Source: Spirochaetaceae bacterium (GTDB lineage: Bacteria > Spirochaetota > Spirochaetia > UBA9216). Taken from it: 8,777 nt of DNA. The position numbers and the translations under genes are program-made. The stretch lies in assembly GCA_028527945.1 (NCBI GenBank), contig JAQQAK010000208.1:1-8777 (forward strand). The letters run 5' to 3'. The notes under the pieces are model-generated. The model did not search any database. It was not told the DNA's origin and worked only from the letters and a program-made list of their open reading frames with translations. Positions 6,701 to 8,777 of the stretch are shown piece after piece; positions within the stretch are counted from its first letter, which is position 1; every line of letters starts with the position of its first letter.

Positions 6701-8194
6701 TTATTCAAACTTAGGCTTCAACAAGCCTAGATATTCCTTATATTCATCATATACATCATTATAGAGAGCAACATTCCCAGGTTCAGGACAAACAGTAGAT
6801 TCTTCATCTATCGAAACATGCTCTTCTATAAGATCAGAGATCTTGGAAGGAGCTCCTTCTATCCCTTTCAGCATCCATAAAGCTTGTAAGGCTGCTCCAA
6901 AAGCTGCCGATTCTTCGTTTGCAGGAGAGACGACCTCTAAATTAAGAACGTCTGCCGCTATGCTGCGCCATACCGGGTTTTTGGCGCCACCACCAATGAG
7001 TCTAACCTGAGCAGCCTTCATTCCAAGAGCTTCCAGAGACTCATATCCAAGCCGGAGCCCCAAAATAGCAGACTCCATAGAGGCTCTTATGATATTTTCT
7101 TCTTTAGTGTTTTCTGGAGTAAGTCCGGCAATAACACCCCGGCCATTTGGAAGACTAGGAGTTCGCTCTCCAGTAAAATATGGAAGAACAATAACTCCAT
7201 CACTTCCGGGTTTTACCTTTGAAGCTAGTTCTCCAAGCACTGTAACTGGCTCATCAAAAAGTGCCCTAACCTTCTCTGTCGCTACAGTACAATTCATTGT
7301 GCATAAAAGTGGTAACCACGCTCCAGTTGAGGAGCAAAAAGCTGCAAGGTTTCCATCAGGATCAATTACAGGGGTTTCATTCATTGCATAAATAGTTCCG
7401 GAGGTTCCAAGACTTACAGTCATAACACCCTCTTTAACTGCTCCAGTTCCAATAGCCCCCATCATGTTATCACCACCACCCGCGGAAACAGGTACACCTT
7501 CAGGAATACCTAGATATTCAGAGGCTTGCTTTGAAACCTTTCCGGCAGATTCATCGGCTTCAATTAATCTTGGTAAAAGCGGCATCAAATCTCGTTCAGG
7601 ATCAAGAGCCTTTAAAACCTCTTTAGACCAGACTCTTTTTCGTACATCAAAAAAAGCAGTACCAGAAGCATCTCCGTATTCAGCGGTATATTCGTTTGTT
7701 AGAAAATAATTTATATAATCATGAGGAAGAAGAATATGAGCCAATTCTTTATAAGCTTCTGGCATATTATTTTTAAGCCATAAAACCTTTGGCGCGGTAT
7801 AACCAGGAAGAACAGGATTACCAACTTTTTCAACTAATTTTTCTTTACCGCCAAAGCGCTCTGTAATTTCCAGGCATTCAGAGGTAGTTGAAACATCATT
7901 CCAGAGTTTAACATTATAAACAGGTTTACCATCGCTATTAAGAGGAACAAAACCATGCTGCTGTCCTGAAACACCAACAGCTTTTACTGTTTTTAAAAGA
8001 TTTGCGTCTATTTGATCTGAACAATCTTTGAGAGCAGCAATCCACCATTCAGTTTTCTGCTCACTTGTTCCATCAGCTTTTGAAATTATATCAAGCTCTG
8101 ATTTAGAAACTGCTACAGTTTTTTTTGTGTTATAGTCATATAAGAAAAATTTAATACTCTGAGTTCCAAGATCTATCCCCAAAACTGTTTCCAT
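6701..8194 (-). CDS. xylB: Xylulokinase, FGGY family
   Basis: This enzyme phosphorylates D-xylulose with ATP to give D-xylulose 5-phosphate, the entry into the pentose phosphate pathway. It has 497 residues against 484 in E. coli. The first ATP-binding motif GIDLGTQS starts at residue 6, which fixes the ATG at 8194; GGAGG lies four bases before it. Further family marks are GVSGQQHG (74-81, the sugar-contacting loop, GQMHG in E. coli), NPVLPGYTAPKVLWL (126-140), the catalytic aspartate D242 in AGGGDNMMGA, SLGTSGT (261-267), YFTGERTP (339-346) and the adenosine motif IGGGAKNPVWR (400-410). GQQHG, the YTAPK segment and the neighbouring xylA favour xylulokinase over other FGGY sugar kinases. It is the first gene of the xylBA unit, the reverse of the E. 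coli order. No clear promoter was found before it; divergent AraC-type control is likely. Confidence 0.97.
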   Translation of the reverse strand: METVLGIDLGTQSIKFFLYDYNTKKTVAVSKSELDIISKADGTSEQKTEWWIAALKDCSDQIDANLLKTVKAVGVSGQQHGFVPLNSDGKPVYNVKLWNDVSTTSECLEITERFGGKEKLVEKVGNPVLPGYTAPKVLWLKNNMPEAYKELAHILLPHDYINYFLTNEYTAEYGDASGTAFFDVRKRVWSKEVLKALDPERDLMPLLPRLIEADESAGKVSKQASEYLGIPEGVPVSAGGGDNMMGAIGTGAVKEGVMTVSLGTSGTIYAMNETPVIDPDGNLAAFCSSTGAWLPLLCTMNCTVATEKVRALFDEPVTVLGELASKVKPGSDGVIVLPYFTGERTPSLPNGRGVIAGLTPENTKEENIIRASMESAILGLRLGYESLEALGMKAAQVRLIGGGAKNPVWRSIAADVLNLEVVSPANEESAAFGAALQALWMLKGIEGAPSKISDLIEEHVSIDEESTVCPEPGNVALYNDVYDEYKEYLGLLKPKFE

Positions 8195-8329
8195 AATTCC
8201 TCCATTAAAATCATCATCTCTTGAATTGTTACATGAATCTTACTACCGCGCAACAATCGTTTGTATGGATGAAATTGAGAATTCATATAAAAAGTTGACT
8301 TTCTAAATTTACAATGCTACCATTCGTTT
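8195..8329. promoter_or_regulatory. Divergent control region between xylB and the AraC-type regulator
   Basis: These 135 bases must carry the xylBA promoter (minus) and the regulator promoter (plus). Possible operator elements are two copies of CAWTCGTTT (8254-8262 and 8321-8329), an imperfect 18-base palindrome at 8269-8286 (ATGAA...TTCAT) and ATTGTT/AACAAT as an inverted pair (8225-8230 and 8252-8257). For xylBA no good pair of -35 and -10 boxes is visible; TTGTAA-N19-TATATG and TTGTTG-N18-TGTAAC are weak options. A poor core promoter would fit activation by the divergent regulator, but that is inference. Confidence 0.5.
8295..8323 (+). promoter_or_regulatory. Promoter of the AraC-type regulator gene
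   Basis: TTGACT (8295-8300) and TACCAT (8318-8323) are separated by exactly 17 bases. Transcription would start about seven bases after the -10 box, at or next to the ATG at 8330. A second possible -10 box, TACAAT (8310-8315), fits TATAAT better but has no -35 at the right distance and would also give a leader of fewer than ten bases. Confidence 0.55.
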
Positions 8330-8777
8330 ATGCAGATAAGCATTAAAGAGACAGTTTTTGTATATATGCTGCAGGATGATGAAGAGATCCGCTGGCATAG
8401 CAGAAGCCACAAACACGGAAAAAATGAATACGAAATACATTATTTTATTCAGGGAGAAGGCTCGTTTAAAAACGCTTCAATAACAAGAGCTATCACTCCG
8501 GGTTCGCTTTTTTTCAGCACGCCAGAAGATACTCATAGTGTAATCCCGGCGTCAAAAGACTTTCCAGTAACTTATTACGCAATATTATTCAGCAATGAGT
8601 GTTCAGATAAAGAATTCAGCTTACTTCTTTCTGATATTATTCAAAATAAAAAAAACTATAATGTAGGAACTAATTACCGGTTCTTTTTTGAAGAGCTTAA
8701 AGATAAGTTTTTGTCAAATAATAAAAACAGAGTAAACTCTGGCATTCATCAATTCATATCATTTCTTTACCTTCTAA
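8330..8777 (+). CDS. AraC-family transcriptional regulator, N-terminal sensor part, cut by the window end
   Basis: 149 codons are visible and the frame is open at the right edge, so the gene continues. The N-terminus reads as an AraC-type cupin sensor: RSHKHGKNEYEIHYFIQGEG (about 25-44) has the usual histidine pair and aromatic-rich strand, then a glycine turn before LFFSTPEDTH (about 60-69) as in other sugar-sensing members. The DNA-binding helix-turn-helix pair expected near the C-terminus lies beyond the window, so the family call rests on the sensor alone; a stand-alone cupin protein is the alternative. The ATG at 8330 is chosen because the residues from it (MQISIKETVFVYMLQ) run straight into the domain. 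The next ATG, at 8366, is possible. Neither has a visible Shine-Dalgarno sequence. Divergence from xylB makes it the likely local regulator of xylose genes, sensing xylose or a related sugar (inference). Confidence 0.75.
   Translation, partial: MQISIKETVFVYMLQDDEEIRWHSRSHKHGKNEYEIHYFIQGEGSFKNASITRAITPGSLFFSTPEDTHSVIPASKDFPVTYYAILFSNECSDKEFSLLLSDIIQNKKNYNVGTNYRFFFEELKDKFLSNNKNRVNSGIHQFISFLYLL

Noticed and set aside
1..8777. CRISPR array, insertion sequence, prophage or defence system
   Set aside because: No spaced direct repeats, transposase, integrase or defence-type domains are visible; all coding space is accounted for by chemotaxis, xylose and transport genes.

Overview
This AT-rich window reads as one locus for pentose uptake and breakdown, with the 3' part of a chemotaxis receptor gene at one end and the 5' part of a regulator gene at the other. 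The style suggests a host-associated spirochaete of the Treponema type. The hints are low GC, a solute-binding protein whose signal peptide ends FAFA-GGSQE (a form I associate with treponemal binding proteins), a Cache-type chemoreceptor, and transport genes without their own ATPase. This assignment comes from style only; no rRNA or other marker gene is present.

Layout. Bases 1-1533 (+) hold a methyl-accepting chemotaxis protein whose N-terminus lies before the window. It converges on a long minus-strand block. In order of transcription (right to left) that block is xylB (xylulokinase, 8194-6701), xylA (xylose isomerase, 6634-5291), a 313-base gap, then a three-gene ABC importer unit: binding protein (4977-3631), permease 1 (3539-2601) and permease 2 (2597-1680). 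At the far right, diverging from xylB, an AraC-type regulator starts at about 8330 (+) and runs off the window after its sensor domain.

How the genes work together. XylA turns D-xylose into D-xylulose and XylB phosphorylates it to xylulose 5-phosphate, which enters the pentose phosphate pathway. The divergent AraC-type protein is the obvious candidate regulator of xylBA. The importer is a CUT1-type system whose three proteins are closest, by eye, to E. coli UgpB, UgpA and UgpE (glycerol-3-phosphate uptake). Whether it carries a xylose-containing sugar or a glycerol-phosphate compound is therefore an open question. No ATPase gene is present and the operon ends at the convergent chemoreceptor gene, so a shared ATPase from elsewhere must power it.

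Transcription signals. A clear intrinsic terminator follows xylA (5234-5282), so the importer is probably its own unit with its own leader. A terminator-like hairpin between the binding-protein and permease genes (3552-3595) probably lowers permease expression relative to the binding protein. Hairpins also sit at the end of the importer operon (1668-1698 and 1535-1584) and just before the xylA ribosome site. The regulator gene has a good sigma-70-type promoter placed so close to its ATG that the mRNA would be leaderless or nearly so. The genes are otherwise ordinary; the points that most deserve a second look are the transporter's substrate, the extra periplasmic loops in its permeases, and the regulator's start region. 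I found no CRISPR array, mobile element, tRNA or rRNA.
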